From Streptomyces sp. NBC_01408 (GTDB lineage Bacteria; Actinomycetota; Actinomycetes; Streptomycetales; Streptomycetaceae): a DNA stretch of 64,000 bases. The position numbers and the translations under genes were made by a program. Below the pieces are notes generated by a model. The model was not told the origin of the DNA. It searched no databases and was given only the letters and a program-made list of their open reading frames with translations. Shown here in pieces: positions 16,933 through 25,478 of this stretch; position 1 is the stretch's first letter; every line of letters starts with the position of its first letter. The DNA lies in NCBI RefSeq assembly GCF_026340255.1, contig NZ_JAPEPJ010000001.1:620001-684000 (forward strand), written 5' to 3'.

Positions 16933-18579
16933 GTGCAGGAACAGGACGACCTGATCACCCGGGCGCAGGCCTGGCTGGCCGAGGACCCGGACCCGGAGAC
17001 CGCGGCGGAGCTCGCCGCGATCATCGAGGCGGGCGACACCGCCGGGCTGGCGGACCGCTTCTCCGGCACGCTCCAGTTCGGCACCGCCGGGCTGCGCGGC
17101 GAGATCGGCGCGGGTCCGATGCGGATGAACCGCTCCGTGGTCATCCGGGCCGCGGCGGGCCTCGCGGCCTACCTGAAGGCCCAGGGCCACGCCGGCGGCC
17201 TGGTCGTCGTCGGCTACGACGCGCGCTACAAGTCGGCCGACTTCGCCCGCGACACCGCGGCCGTGATGACCGGCGCCGGGCTGCGTGCGGCCGTCCTGCC
17301 CCGTCCGCTGCCGACGCCGGTCCTCGCGTACGCCATAAGGCACCTGGGCGCCGTCGCCGGCGTCGAGGTGACCGCGAGCCACAACCCTCCCCGGGACAAC
17401 GGCTACAAGGTCTACCTCGGCGACGGCTCGCAGATCGTCTCCCCGGCGGACACCGAGATCGCGGCGCAGATCGCGGCGATCGGGCCGCTGGCCTCGGTCC
17501 AGCGCCCCCCGGCCGGCTGGGAGGACCTCGGCGACGAGGTCCTGGAGGCCTACCTGGCCCGTACGGACGCCGTCCTGACCCCCGGTTCCCCCCGGGGCGT
17601 GCGGACCGTCTACACGGCCATGCACGGCGTCGGCAAGGACGTCGTCATGGCGGCCTTCGCCCGGCACGGCTTCCCGGAGCCGGTCCTGGTCGCCGAGCAG
17701 GCAGAGCCGGACCCGGCCTTCCCGACCGTGGCCTTCCCCAACCCGGAGGAGCCGGGCGCGATGGACCTGTCCTTCGCGAAGGCCGCCGAGGTGAACCCGG
17801 ACATCGTGATCGCCAACGACCCGGACGCGGACCGCTGCGCGGTGGCCGTCCCGGACAACGGCGGCTGGCGGATGCTGCGCGGTGACGAGGTCGGCGCGCT
17901 GCTCGCGGCCCACCTCGTCCACAAGGGCGCCGAGGGCGTCTTCGCCGAGTCCATCGTCTCCTCCAGCCTCCTGGGCCGGATCGCGGAGGCGGCGGGCGTG
18001 GGCTACGAGGAGACCCTGACGGGCTTCAAGTGGATCGCCCGTGTCGAGGGCCTGCGCTACGGCTACGAGGAGGCGCTCGGCTACTGCGTGGACCCCGAGG
18101 GCGTCCGCGACAAGGACGGCGTCACCGCCGCCCTGCTGGTGGCGGAGCTGGCCTCGGAGCTGAAGGAGCAGGGCCGCACCCTGGCCGACCTGCTGGACGA
18201 CCTGGCGATGGCCCACGGCCTGCACGCCACCGACCAGCTGTCGGTCCGCGTGTCGGACCTGTCGGTCATCGCCTCGGCGATGGCGGCGCTGCGCGCGGAG
18301 CCGCCGGTCTCGCTGGCGGGCCTGCGGGTGGTCTCGGCGGAGGACCTGTCGGTCGGTTCGGCCGCGCTGCCGCCCACGGACGGCCTGCGCTACTACCTGG
18401 ACGGCGACTACAAGGCCCGGGTGATCGTCCGCCCGTCCGGCACGGAGCCGAAGCTGAAGTGCTACCTGGAGGTCGTGGTCCCGGTCCCCGAGGCCTCCGA
18501 CCTGGCCCCGGCCCGCACCCGCGGCCAGGAGGTCCTGGACGCGATCAAGAAGGACCTGGCGGCCGCGGCGGGCATCTGA
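16933..18579 (+). CDS. Phospho-sugar mutase (PmmB-type; phosphopentomutase/phosphomannomutase family)
   Basis: 548-residue alpha-D-phosphohexomutase-family enzyme. Phosphoserine loop VTASHNPPRDNGYKVYL near 145-161, metal loop NDPDADRCAV near 295-304, sugar-binding region near 360-400 (EEALGYCVDPEGVRDKDG), phosphate loop SGTEPKLKCYLEV near 503-515. Length and position after pnp fit the group acting on ribose 1-phosphate as well as hexose phosphates; the substrate cannot be decided from sequence. The GTG at 16933 follows AAGGCGGAAG. A strong terminator ends the pair at 18633. Confidence 0.92.
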   Translation: MQEQDDLITRAQAWLAEDPDPETAAELAAIIEAGDTAGLADRFSGTLQFGTAGLRGEIGAGPMRMNRSVVIRAAAGLAAYLKAQGHAGGLVVVGYDARYKSADFARDTAAVMTGAGLRAAVLPRPLPTPVLAYAIRHLGAVAGVEVTASHNPPRDNGYKVYLGDGSQIVSPADTEIAAQIAAIGPLASVQRPPAGWEDLGDEVLEAYLARTDAVLTPGSPRGVRTVYTAMHGVGKDVVMAAFARHGFPEPVLVAEQAEPDPAFPTVAFPNPEEPGAMDLSFAKAAEVNPDIVIANDPDADRCAVAVPDNGGWRMLRGDEVGALLAAHLVHKGAEGVFAESIVSSSLLGRIAEAAGVGYEETLTGFKWIARVEGLRYGYEEALGYCVDPEGVRDKDGVTAALLVAELASELKEQGRTLADLLDDLAMAHGLHATDQLSVRVSDLSVIASAMAALRAEPPVSLAGLRVVSAEDLSVGSAALPPTDGLRYYLDGDYKARVIVRPSGTEPKLKCYLEVVVPVPEASDLAPARTRGQEVLDAIKKDLAAAAGI

Positions 18580-18595
18580 GCCCGCCCACCAGTCC

Positions 18596-18633
18596 GACGG
18601 CCCCCCGAGCCCCGTCCGGCTCAGGGGGCCGTC
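18596..18633 (+). terminator. Terminator after the pnp-mutase pair
   Basis: Arms GACGGCCCCCCGAGCC (18596-18611) and GGCTCAGGGGGCCGTC (18618-18633) pair over 16 positions with one mismatch and a six-base loop, 17 bases after the mutase stop. GC-rich, without a T-run, as is common in Streptomyces. Confidence 0.8.
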
Positions 18634-18727
18634 ACCGTATCCGGGTGCAGCCCGGCGGGGCCGGCGTTCGAGGCGCCGCCGGATGAACCCGGCGGGGCAT
18701 CGCTCGTCATGTCGACGCTCCTTGCGG

Positions 18728-19261
18728 TCAGCGGGCGCTCCGCTCCAGCAGCATCACCGCATACACCGGCGAGTCGGCGAAGGGCTGGTTCTCGCCGATC
18801 TTCCGGTAGCCCCACCCCTCGTACATGGCCTGCAACCGCGGCCGCCTGGTGTCCACGGTCAAAACCGCCGATGCCTCGCCGCGGCCTTCGAGGAGCGCAT
18901 CGTGCAGGCGCGGACCGAGGCCGGTCCTGCGCCACTTCGGGCGCACCATCAGCTCGGAGACGTGGAGGGTGGCCGGGTCGGCCGGCGGGGTGTCGAGGTG
19001 CCCTTGCCACCACTGGCGGCCCTCGGCGGCTGGGGCCCCGTAAGAGAACCCGACGGGCACATCGCACTCCCATGCGATCACGCAGGTGAAACCGGGGTTG
19101 CCACCCCAGTGGTCCACGAACCAGGGGAAGCGCTGGACGAACTCCTCGTTGATGCGGTCCGCGTACGCGTCAGCGTGAACCTCCAGGAGGGTTTGCCGTA
19201 TCGCGGGCAGATCATCGTGTGCGTGGCGGCTCAGGGTGATGTCGCTCAACGCGGGCTCCAT
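18728..19261 (-). CDS. GNAT-family N-acetyltransferase
   Basis: About 177 residues. The acetyl-CoA-binding pattern is visible as LHVSELMVRPKWRRTGLGPRL in two pieces (ELMVRPKWRRTGLG near 100-114), followed by the family's later strand AVLTVDTRRPRLQAMYEGWG with the Tyr of motif A/B. The ATG at 19261 lies inside the last codons of the upstream regulator gene (stop at 19246-19248), so translation is probably coupled to it. Substrate unknown; possibly self-protection or modification of a small molecule or protein. It belongs to a block without clear counterpart in the conserved gene order around it. Confidence 0.82.
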   Translation of the reverse strand: MEPALSDITLSRHAHDDLPAIRQTLLEVHADAYADRINEEFVQRFPWFVDHWGGNPGFTCVIAWECDVPVGFSYGAPAAEGRQWWQGHLDTPPADPATLHVSELMVRPKWRRTGLGPRLHDALLEGRGEASAVLTVDTRRPRLQAMYEGWGYRKIGENQPFADSPVYAVMLLERSAR

Positions 19262-20493
19262 TCGGTGCGGTATCGGTCGCCCCACTCGCGGGCCGCCCGG
19301 TCTGTGGGGGCGAGGGTGAACAAGTCCCGGTGAAAGTCACCGATCTGGGTCCGCATCCGGCCCGGGATCGGGTCACCGGCCATCAGGTCGAACGCCTTGC
19401 CCGTCGTCGCGCACGCCTGGTCGGTGTCGCCCTGGCGGAGCTGCGCGTGCGCGAGACGCACCATGGTCATGGCCCGGTTACGGCGCAGGGTGGCGGGGAG
19501 CGCGGCCAACGCCCGGTGGGATGCGGCCTCGGCGTGCGCGGGCTCGCCCAGCAGCTCCCGGACGATCGCCGTGATCGCGGCGAGCTCCGCCGGCCCGTAG
19601 AACCCGATCCACGGCGGCCGCGGAGCTGCGTGGGCGCGGGTCAGGGCGTCTTCGGCGTAGCCGAGGGAGCGCAGCGCCGGTTGCCGGTCGCCGCGTGAGG
19701 CGTGCCCGATCGCGGTACGCGCGTGGGCCAGGGAAGCGAACAGCGGGTCTCGGCGGGCGGTGGTCGTGGCCTGCGCCGCGAGGGAGGCGGCGACTCCCTC
19801 CCCGAACTGCCCGCACTGGTGCGCGAGCATCGCCGTCGAGTTCCACACCCGCATCTGCGCCATGGAGTCCTGCGCCATCCCCGCCAGGCGCAGCGCCTGA
19901 TCGAGATGGGTGCGGGCACGGTCGGGTTGGCATGCGTCGATGCACGACCAGGCGGCCGACGCCGTGTAGTGCGACGCGAGGGAGAACAGCCTTTGCCTCA
20001 CGGTCTGGGAGGCGGCCCGCTGCTGCAACGCGACTGCCTCGGCGGCCCTGGCGAGCGCGGCCCTCTCCAACGCCCCGTGGCCGCCCCGGGTCTGGTCCAG
20101 CGCGGTCAGGCCGCTCATCCCCTCCCGCAAACGGATCACGTCCGCAGTACCGACCGACCGGCGGCCGGAGGGAACAGCGGCAGCGGCGGCCGCGCCGACG
20201 GTCAGAGAGCAGAAGGTGCGGCGTAGCACGGGGTCCTCCAGCGGTGCTGGTAGTGCGGGTGAGGCGAACCCTAGAACCGTGATCGGACATCCGAACACCT
20301 GCTCAAGCGCTGCCCGGGTCCGGCCGATCGGCCTGGTCGTGGTCCCGTTCACGAGATTCCGCACGCTCCGCGCGGACACGTTGCCCGGTCTGCCGGTGAT
20401 CGACTGGAGCGCGCCGTTCATCTGAGCTGCCAACTCGTCCTGAGTCAGACCCAGATCAGCCATTCGCGCCCCCAGTGCGGCGTTCTCTGCCAT
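19246..20493 (-). CDS. XRE-type regulator with TPR-like C-terminal region
   Basis: 415 residues. The N-terminal helix-turn-helix (GARMADLGLTQDELAAQMNG, then SARSVRNLVNG) is followed by a linker with a hydrophobic patch CSLTVGAAAAAAVPSG. A long alpha-helical region (about 150-400) carries repeated Ala/Leu helices of TPR type (ARTHLDQALRLAGMAQDSMA, ARTAIGHASRGDRQPALRSL). Proteins of this shape are common Streptomyces regulators often paired with small divergent genes, as here. The ATG at 20493 is chosen because the conserved helices start at once. It overlaps the GNAT gene at its 3' end. Target and signal unknown. Confidence 0.82.
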   Translation of the reverse strand: MAENAALGARMADLGLTQDELAAQMNGALQSITGRPGNVSARSVRNLVNGTTTRPIGRTRAALEQVFGCPITVLGFASPALPAPLEDPVLRRTFCSLTVGAAAAAAVPSGRRSVGTADVIRLREGMSGLTALDQTRGGHGALERAALARAAEAVALQQRAASQTVRQRLFSLASHYTASAAWSCIDACQPDRARTHLDQALRLAGMAQDSMAQMRVWNSTAMLAHQCGQFGEGVAASLAAQATTTARRDPLFASLAHARTAIGHASRGDRQPALRSLGYAEDALTRAHAAPRPPWIGFYGPAELAAITAIVRELLGEPAHAEAASHRALAALPATLRRNRAMTMVRLAHAQLRQGDTDQACATTGKAFDLMAGDPIPGRMRTQIGDFHRDLFTLAPTDRAAREWGDRYRTEWSPR

Positions 20494-20680
20494 GCCACCG
20501 ACCGTAAGCCCACGATCACGGGGCGATCCAGGCGAAGGGTCAATCAGCCGTAAAGTCTTCCGGTTGTCTGCGCCCCTGCCCCCACCAACCTGTCCTGTCT
20601 CCGGCCGTCTCATGGCCGTTGACTGGAGATCAGCACCACCCCCGCACCATTCCCAGCGATCACGACCCAGGGCGGCGGCG

Positions 20681-20965
20681 ATGACGACACAGCTACAGGA
20701 CCACCAACGCCGATTCCCGCGCGCCATCGCGCTGCCCCGCCACCTGTGGCCGGCGCCCGGCACCACCGTCCGTGCGATGGAAGCCCCCGAGCACCTGGCC
20801 GTGGGCGTCCTCGCCCGCTACGGCACCCCGGCCGACGCGTTCCCCGGCTACGGATACGTACGTCCGCTCGAAGGCGGCCGCGAGTGGGTCGCCACCCCCG
20901 AATACCTGAGACCGGCACACCCCACGGAAATCTCCGCCGCACTCATCCAGGGGTGGTCCCGGTGA
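20681..20965 (+). CDS. Hypothetical protein, first of three coupled small genes
   Basis: 94 residues, start ATG 20681 after the GC-rich leader agggcggcggcg. Soluble, with RAIALPRHLWPAPGTTVRAM and YGYVRPLEGGREWVATPEYL. No recognised domain. Divergent from the XRE-TPR regulator across about 190 bases. Its TGA overlaps the GTG of the next gene (GTGA at 20962-20965), which shows translational coupling. Possibly a target of the neighbouring regulator; function unknown. Confidence 0.65.
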   Translation: MTTQLQDHQRRFPRAIALPRHLWPAPGTTVRAMEAPEHLAVGVLARYGTPADAFPGYGYVRPLEGGREWVATPEYLRPAHPTEISAALIQGWSR

Positions 20966-21198
20966 CCGGCCGCGTCTCGGGCTCGGTCTCCGGCGGCGAG
21001 TGGCACCCCATCGACCATCCGCTGACCGGTGAGACCGTCCATGACATCGCGAACGGCCTCACCGGCACCCTGACCTGCGTCACCGGGGAACGCCACGGCG
21101 GCCGTCTGCTGGAGATCGCCCACATCCGCCCCCCTGGCGGAGGAATCGAGTGGACCACCGCGGCCTCCGACATCTCCCGCGCCGGCGGTGCCCGGTGA
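20962..21198 (+). CDS. Hypothetical protein, second of three coupled small genes
   Basis: 78 residues from the overlapping GTG at 20962. Sequence features: SGGEWHPIDHPLTGETVHDI and LLEIAHIRPPGGGIEWTTAA, suggesting a small beta-rich protein. No known family recognised. Overlaps the previous stop and the next start by four bases each. Confidence 0.6.
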   Translation: MTGRVSGSVSGGEWHPIDHPLTGETVHDIANGLTGTLTCVTGERHGGRLLEIAHIRPPGGGIEWTTAASDISRAGGAR

Positions 21199-21398
21199 GC
21201 GCCGCCCAGATCGGGGACCTGGTCGAAGACGGCCCCGGCGGCGGTCAGTGGATCTATACGGACCGGCGCGGCGGAACACCGATCCTGCGCCCCCTGTACG
21301 GGGGCACCGCAAATACCCGGGAAGCCACGCACCCCAAGGGGCTTCGGGTCATCAAGACAAGGCAAGAACTCCGAGCCGAGTCCCCGTACTTCCTGTAG
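21195..21398 (+). CDS. Hypothetical protein, third of three coupled small genes
   Basis: 67 residues starting at the GTG overlapping the preceding stop (GTGA at 21195-21198). Contains IGDLVEDGPGGGQWIYTDRR and THPKGLRVIKTRQEL. Small, charged, probably beta-rich; no family recognised. The tight GTGA overlaps across all three genes argue for a real operon whose products act together. Confidence 0.6.
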   Translation: MSAAQIGDLVEDGPGGGQWIYTDRRGGTPILRPLYGGTANTREATHPKGLRVIKTRQELRAESPYFL

Positions 21399-21518
21399 CC
21401 GGACCACGGGGCCGCTCCTGGCCCCCATCTCACGGCTGCCCGGCCCCCGGACCCGTCGAGGGGGAGATGGCGGGCCCGCGCGCACCCACGCGCGATACAG
21501 CGCCCTGGCGGCGAGCCG

Positions 21519-22172
21519 TCAGCGCGGCGGCGGGACCCCCGCGGAAGCGGTCGGCCTGACGATCTCGCCCAGGGTCGGCACCGACTCCGGGCGGGAGCGG
21601 ACCGCGTCGGTGCACTCCCACGCCCGCGGCGGATCCGCGTCCGGCCCGCCCAGGACCACCGGGCCCCGGCCCGCCGACACGGCTTCGCTGCCCGCCAGGG
21701 TGCACACGAGCTGCGAGAGCGCCACCGGCGGCAGGTCCTCCGGCTTGCGGCTCAGCCGCACCGTGCCCACCGGGTCGCCCGTACGCGGCTCGACCGCCGC
21801 CAGCCCCGACGGCACCCCGGTGGTGAAGCCGGCATCCCGCTCCTCCGCCGACGGCGTCCGCTCCAGCTCCTCCAGCAGCGCTTGCGTCACGAGCGCAACG
21901 GGGTCCCGCAGGACCCTCTTCTCGGGCACCGGAACCACCCGTTCCACGCCCACCAGCTGCGATCCGCAGACCAGTTCCAGCGTGGCCCGGAAGCCCTGCA
22001 CGGTGTTCTGCCCGCCCGGCTGCGCCGGGGTGTCGCAGGACACCCGGGACGGCGCCGCGCCCACGTCCACGGGGACCGTCGTCGCCCTGATCCCACAGCC
22101 CGGCAGGCAGCCCACGGCGACCAGCGCGAGCAGGGCCGGCACCACCGCCCGGACCCTACGCGTCCTCGTCAC
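21519..22172 (-). CDS. Lipoprotein of the AfsQ operon (AfsQ3-like)
   Basis: 217 residues with a lipoprotein signal (VVPALLALVAVGCLPGCG; lipidated Cys either in AVGC or LPGC). The exported part resembles a GerMN-type domain: GLAAVEPRTGDPVGTVRLSR, then ALSQLVCTLAGSEAV. Its ATG overlaps the 3' end of afsQ2 by 17 bases, so it is the third gene of the afsQ1-afsQ2-afsQ3 operon. In S. coelicolor the third gene is a lipoprotein thought to tune the sensor kinase; a similar role here is inferred from position. Confidence 0.88.
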   Translation of the reverse strand: MTRTRRVRAVVPALLALVAVGCLPGCGIRATTVPVDVGAAPSRVSCDTPAQPGGQNTVQGFRATLELVCGSQLVGVERVVPVPEKRVLRDPVALVTQALLEELERTPSAEERDAGFTTGVPSGLAAVEPRTGDPVGTVRLSRKPEDLPPVALSQLVCTLAGSEAVSAGRGPVVLGGPDADPPRAWECTDAVRSRPESVPTLGEIVRPTASAGVPPPR

Positions 22173-23643
22173 CCGCGATCACCTTCCCCACGTCCACCGG
22201 CAGCCGCAGCGTGAACAGCGCTCCGCCCCCCGCCCCGTTGGCGGCGGTGATGTCGCCGCCGTGGATGTGCGCGTTCTCCACGGCGATCGACAGGCCCAGC
22301 CCGCTCCCGTCCGACTTCGGCCGGGACGCGCTCGCCTTGTAGAACCGGTCGAAGACGTGCGGCAGGACGTCCTCCGGGATGCCCGGACCGTTGTCCTGGA
22401 CCGCGATCACCAGCCACTCGCCCTCCACGACCACCGAGACCCGCACCGGCGAACCGCCGTGCTTGAGCGCGTTGCCGATCAGGTTGGCCAGGATGACGTC
22501 GAGGCGGCGCGGGTCGAGGCGCGCCACGATGCCCCGCTCGGCGTCGAGTTCGACCGCGTCCAGCCAGGCCCGCGCGTCGATGCAGGCCGTGACCTGGTCG
22601 GCGACGTCCACGTCGTCGAGGACCAGCCGGGCGGTGCCCGCGTCGAAGCGGGTGACCTCCATCAGGTTCTCCACGAGGTTGTTGAGCCGCCGGGTCTCGC
22701 TCACGACGAGCGCGACGGCCGGTGCGATCATCGGATCGAGGTCGTCGACCTCCTCCTCCAGCACCTCGGCCACCGCCGTCAACGCCGTCAGCGGGGTGCG
22801 CAGTTCGTGCGACATGTCCGCGACGAAGCGCCGGCTCGACTCCTCCCGCGCGCTCATGTCGGCGACCTTCTTCTCCAGCGCCTCGGCCGTCTTGTTGAAG
22901 GTGTGCGACAGGTCGGCGAGTTCGTCGGTCCCCGACACGTCGAGCCGGTGGTCCAGCTCGCCCTCGCCGAGCCGCCGCGCCGCGTCACCGAGCCGCTGCA
23001 CGGGCTTGAGCACGGTCCGGGCTGCGGCCTGCGCCAGCAGCGCGGACCCGAGCAGCGCCAGACCCGTCGCGATGGTCAGCGACCAGCCGAGCGCGTTCAG
23101 GTCGTCCCGCTCCTGCGCGAGGGACTTGTACATGTAGCCGGTCGGCCCGCCACCCACGATCCGCGTCCCGCCGACCAGGTACGGATTGCCCTGCGGCTTC
23201 GTCCGCTGCCAGTACATGTGGTACTCGGAGTCGTTCGCCGCGGTCATCTTCTGCTGGTCGTTCACGGCGTGCTGGAGGGACGCGGGTACGTCGTCCAGCC
23301 CGAAGGAGTCGGGGCCCGCAGCGCCGAACACCTGGTGCCTGTCCTTGCCCTCGTCCACCAGCAGCACGCTGTAGCCGGGGCTGCTGCCCGCCATCAGCTC
23401 GGCGGTGCGCTGCATCTCCTCGGGCGTCGGGTCGGCGGGCAGCGCGGCGGCCCGGTTCTGCATCTCCTGCCGGAAGTCGCCGAGGGCGGCCTCCTGGACC
23501 CGGGTGAGAACCGCCTCCCGGTTGAGCCAGTACGCGATCCCGGAAGCCGAGACCGCGGCCGTCAGCGCGACCAGCGCGAACACCACGAGGAGCCGCAGCC
23601 GCAGGCTGGTCCAGCGCCGGCCCGCGAGCAGCGCCGGGATCAC
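22156..23643 (-). CDS. afsQ2: Sensor histidine kinase AfsQ2
   Basis: Membrane sensor of the AfsQ1/Q2 system, which links nitrogen and nutrient state to antibiotic production. 495 residues: TM1 about 15-37 (LLVVFALVALTAAVSASGIA), an extracytoplasmic sensor of about 145 residues, TM2 about 185-207, HAMP (LKPVQRLGDAARRLGEGELD), HisKA with VADMSHELRTPLT (His near 280), then N box IGNALKHGG and G boxes QDNGPGIPEDV and SGLGLSIAVENA. The start GTG 23643 overlaps the afsQ1 stop (GTGA), so the two are translationally coupled. Phospho-acceptor and ATP-site residues all look intact. Confidence 0.95.
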   Translation of the reverse strand: MIPALLAGRRWTSLRLRLLVVFALVALTAAVSASGIAYWLNREAVLTRVQEAALGDFRQEMQNRAAALPADPTPEEMQRTAELMAGSSPGYSVLLVDEGKDRHQVFGAAGPDSFGLDDVPASLQHAVNDQQKMTAANDSEYHMYWQRTKPQGNPYLVGGTRIVGGGPTGYMYKSLAQERDDLNALGWSLTIATGLALLGSALLAQAAARTVLKPVQRLGDAARRLGEGELDHRLDVSGTDELADLSHTFNKTAEALEKKVADMSAREESSRRFVADMSHELRTPLTALTAVAEVLEEEVDDLDPMIAPAVALVVSETRRLNNLVENLMEVTRFDAGTARLVLDDVDVADQVTACIDARAWLDAVELDAERGIVARLDPRRLDVILANLIGNALKHGGSPVRVSVVVEGEWLVIAVQDNGPGIPEDVLPHVFDRFYKASASRPKSDGSGLGLSIAVENAHIHGGDITAANGAGGGALFTLRLPVDVGKVIAGDEDA

Positions 23644-24317
23644 TGCGGAGAGTCCAGGCGGTAGCCGACGCCGCGGACGGTACGGATCAGGGTGGGCGAG
23701 GACGGCACGTCCTCGACCTTGGCGCGCAGCCGCTGCACGCAGGCGTCGACGAGCCGGGAGTCGCCGAGGTAGTCGTGCTCCCAGACGAGGCGGAGCAGCT
23801 GCTGACGGGAGAGGGCCTGGCCGGGCCGCCGGCTCAGTTCCAGCAGGAGCCGCAGCTCGGTCGGGGTGAGCTGGAGGTCCTCGCCGTTCTTCGTCACCGT
23901 CATCGCGGCGCGGTCGATGACCAGGGACCCGAAGCTCGCGGAGTCGCTGGACTCGCGCTCGCCGCGGCGCAGCACGGCCCGGATCCGGGCGTCGAGGACC
24001 CGGCCCTGGACGGGCTTGACCACGTAGTCGTCGGCACCGGACTCCAGGCCGACGACCACGTCGATGTCGTCGCTGCGCGCGGTGAGCAGGATGATCGGCA
24101 GCTGGTCGGTGCGGCGGATCCGCCGGCACACCTCGAAGCCGTCGATCCCGGGCAGCATGACGTCCAGCACGATCAGGTCCGGCCGCTGCTCGCGCAGCAG
24201 TTTCAGGCCGTCCTCGCCCGTCGCCGCGGTGGCCACTCGGTGGCCCTGGCGTGACAGGGAGAGTTCGAGGGCCGTGCGGATGGCGTCGTCGTCCTCGATC
24301 AGCAACAGGAAAGGCAC
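23640..24317 (-). CDS. afsQ1: Response regulator AfsQ1
   Basis: OmpR-family regulator of 225 residues. The receiver domain has the acidic pocket IEDDDAIR, phospho-acceptor Asp52 in VLDVMLPGIDGFEV, and Lys in YVVKPV. The C-terminal winged helix runs from about 130 (LQLTPTELRLLLELSRRPGQ to RTVRGVGYRLD). I prefer GTG 24317, which gives the known AfsQ1 length and N-terminus PFLLLIEDDD, over the ATG at 24335. Divergent from sigQ; the region between holds a GTnAC-n6-GTnAC site, the known AfsQ1 target, so the system probably controls itself and sigQ. Confidence 0.95.
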   Translation of the reverse strand: MPFLLLIEDDDAIRTALELSLSRQGHRVATAATGEDGLKLLREQRPDLIVLDVMLPGIDGFEVCRRIRRTDQLPIILLTARSDDIDVVVGLESGADDYVVKPVQGRVLDARIRAVLRRGERESSDSASFGSLVIDRAAMTVTKNGEDLQLTPTELRLLLELSRRPGQALSRQQLLRLVWEHDYLGDSRLVDACVQRLRAKVEDVPSSPTLIRTVRGVGYRLDSPQ

Positions 24318-24386
24318 GGGCTCATTCTGTCCCATCCCCCGTTGGGACTTCGACCTTCGTGCGGCGGAGATCCGGTCACGGTGGCT

Positions 24387-24402
24387 GTGACAGGCCTGTG
24401 AC
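24387..24402. promoter_or_regulatory. AfsQ1 box GTGAC-n6-GTGAC
   Basis: GTGAC at 24387-24391 and 24398-24402 with the six-base spacer aggcct, between afsQ1 and sigQ; a further GTCAC lies at 24375-24379. Matches the published AfsQ1 recognition pattern of two direct GTnAC repeats. Expected to control both divergent transcripts. Confidence 0.75.
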
Positions 24403-24490
24403 AGTCGGCGGACACCCCGGTTATGTCAGCGGGGCAGGCTTCTACCAACGCACAACGGACCGAAGCAGACTCCACGACGGGGGGCGCGAG

Positions 24491-25186
24491 ATGAACACGC
24501 TGCACAGCACCACGACCAGCGCGGTTGTCACGCGGCTGCACGATGTGAACCGCCGGGCGGGTGTCCGTACGGTGACGGTCGCCCGTCCGCGGCCGGCACA
24601 CGTCACAGCCATTGACGCGAACCAGTACCAGGCGGTTCCCGCACAGCGCACCCCGTCCTCCACGTCGGAGGCGGAGTTCACGGCGTACGTGCAGGAGCGG
24701 CGGGCCGCGCTCTACGCGACGGCCTTCCACCTCACCGGCGACCGGCACGAGGCCGAGGACCTGTTGCAGAGCGCGCTGTTCTCCACGTACCGGGCGTGGG
24801 ACCGCATCACCGACAAGGCGGCCGTCGGCGGCTACCTGCGGCGCACGATGACGAACCTGCACATCAGCGCGTGGCGCCGGCGGAAGCTGAACGAGTACCC
24901 GACGGAGGAACTGCCGGAGCAGGCCTCCGACACGGACGCGATGCGCGGTACGGAGCTGCGTGCGGTGCTGTGGCAGGCGCTCGCCCGCATCCCGGAGCCG
25001 CAGCGCACGATGCTGGTGCTGCGGTACTACGAGGGCCGCACGGACCCGGAGATCGCCGAGATCCTCGGGATCAGCGTCGGCACGGTGAAGTCGAGCATCT
25101 GGCGTTCGCTGCGCCGCCTTCGCGACGACGAGGCGCTGAGCTTCGGCCACGACGAGGCGGAGTCCTTCGAGGAGCTCGTCGCGTAA
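24491..25186 (+). CDS. sigQ: ECF sigma factor SigQ
   Basis: 231-residue SigE-type extracytoplasmic-function sigma factor. After an N-terminal extension of about 60 residues come sigma-2 (EFTAYVQERRAALYATAFHL, AEDLLQSALFSTYRAWDRI) and sigma-4 (PEPQRTMLVLRYYEGRTDPE, IAEILGISVGTVKSSIWRSL). In S. coelicolor sigQ is divergent from afsQ1Q2, is activated by AfsQ1 and works against it in antibiotic control; the same arrangement is seen here. The ATG at 24491 follows ggggcgcgag, a weak ribosome-binding site. A terminator with T-run follows at 25262. Confidence 0.95.
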   Translation: MNTLHSTTTSAVVTRLHDVNRRAGVRTVTVARPRPAHVTAIDANQYQAVPAQRTPSSTSEAEFTAYVQERRAALYATAFHLTGDRHEAEDLLQSALFSTYRAWDRITDKAAVGGYLRRTMTNLHISAWRRRKLNEYPTEELPEQASDTDAMRGTELRAVLWQALARIPEPQRTMLVLRYYEGRTDPEIAEILGISVGTVKSSIWRSLRRLRDDEALSFGHDEAESFEELVA

Positions 25187-25261
25187 CGCGGCACACCGAG
25201 AACCATCGGGCCGGGGGGCCCGTCCTACGGGGGTGGGACGGGGGCTCGCGGGGGGGCGAAG

Positions 25262-25305
25262 AGGCGGGATCAAGCGGTCGGGGGTCCGCGTGATCCCGCC
25301 TTTTT
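25262..25305 (+). terminator. Rho-independent terminator after sigQ
   Basis: Arms AGGCGGGATCA (25262-25272) and TGATCCCGCCT (25291-25301) with an 18-base loop that is itself partly paired, followed by TTTTT (25301-25305). A classical intrinsic terminator. Confidence 0.88.
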
Positions 25306-25331
25306 GCGTGCGCGGCCGGTGCGGCTCAAAG

Positions 25332-25464
25332 ATCCGGGGCTCTGCCCCGGACCCCGCTCCTCAAACGCCGGAGGGGCTGGATGGTGCCCCGCCGGAGCCG
25401 AACCCAGCCCCGCCGGCGATTGAGGCGCGGGGTCCGGGACGGAGCCCCGGCAGTGGCGCGGCAG
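25332..25464. repeat. Intergenic repeat copy 5 (inverted pair)
   Basis: Inverted then direct repeat cores (cctcaaacgccggaggggct and cagccccgccggcgattgag) flanked by the GC stems ccggggctctgccccgg and ccgggacggagccccgg, between the sigQ terminator and the converging kinase gene. Confidence 0.78.
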
Positions 25465-25478
25465 CCGGACTGACCCAG

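Noticed and set aside
21610..23664. 684-codon plus-strand frame over the afsQ genes
   Set aside because: Shadow of afsQ2/afsQ3; Arg/Pro/Ser-rich with no motif.
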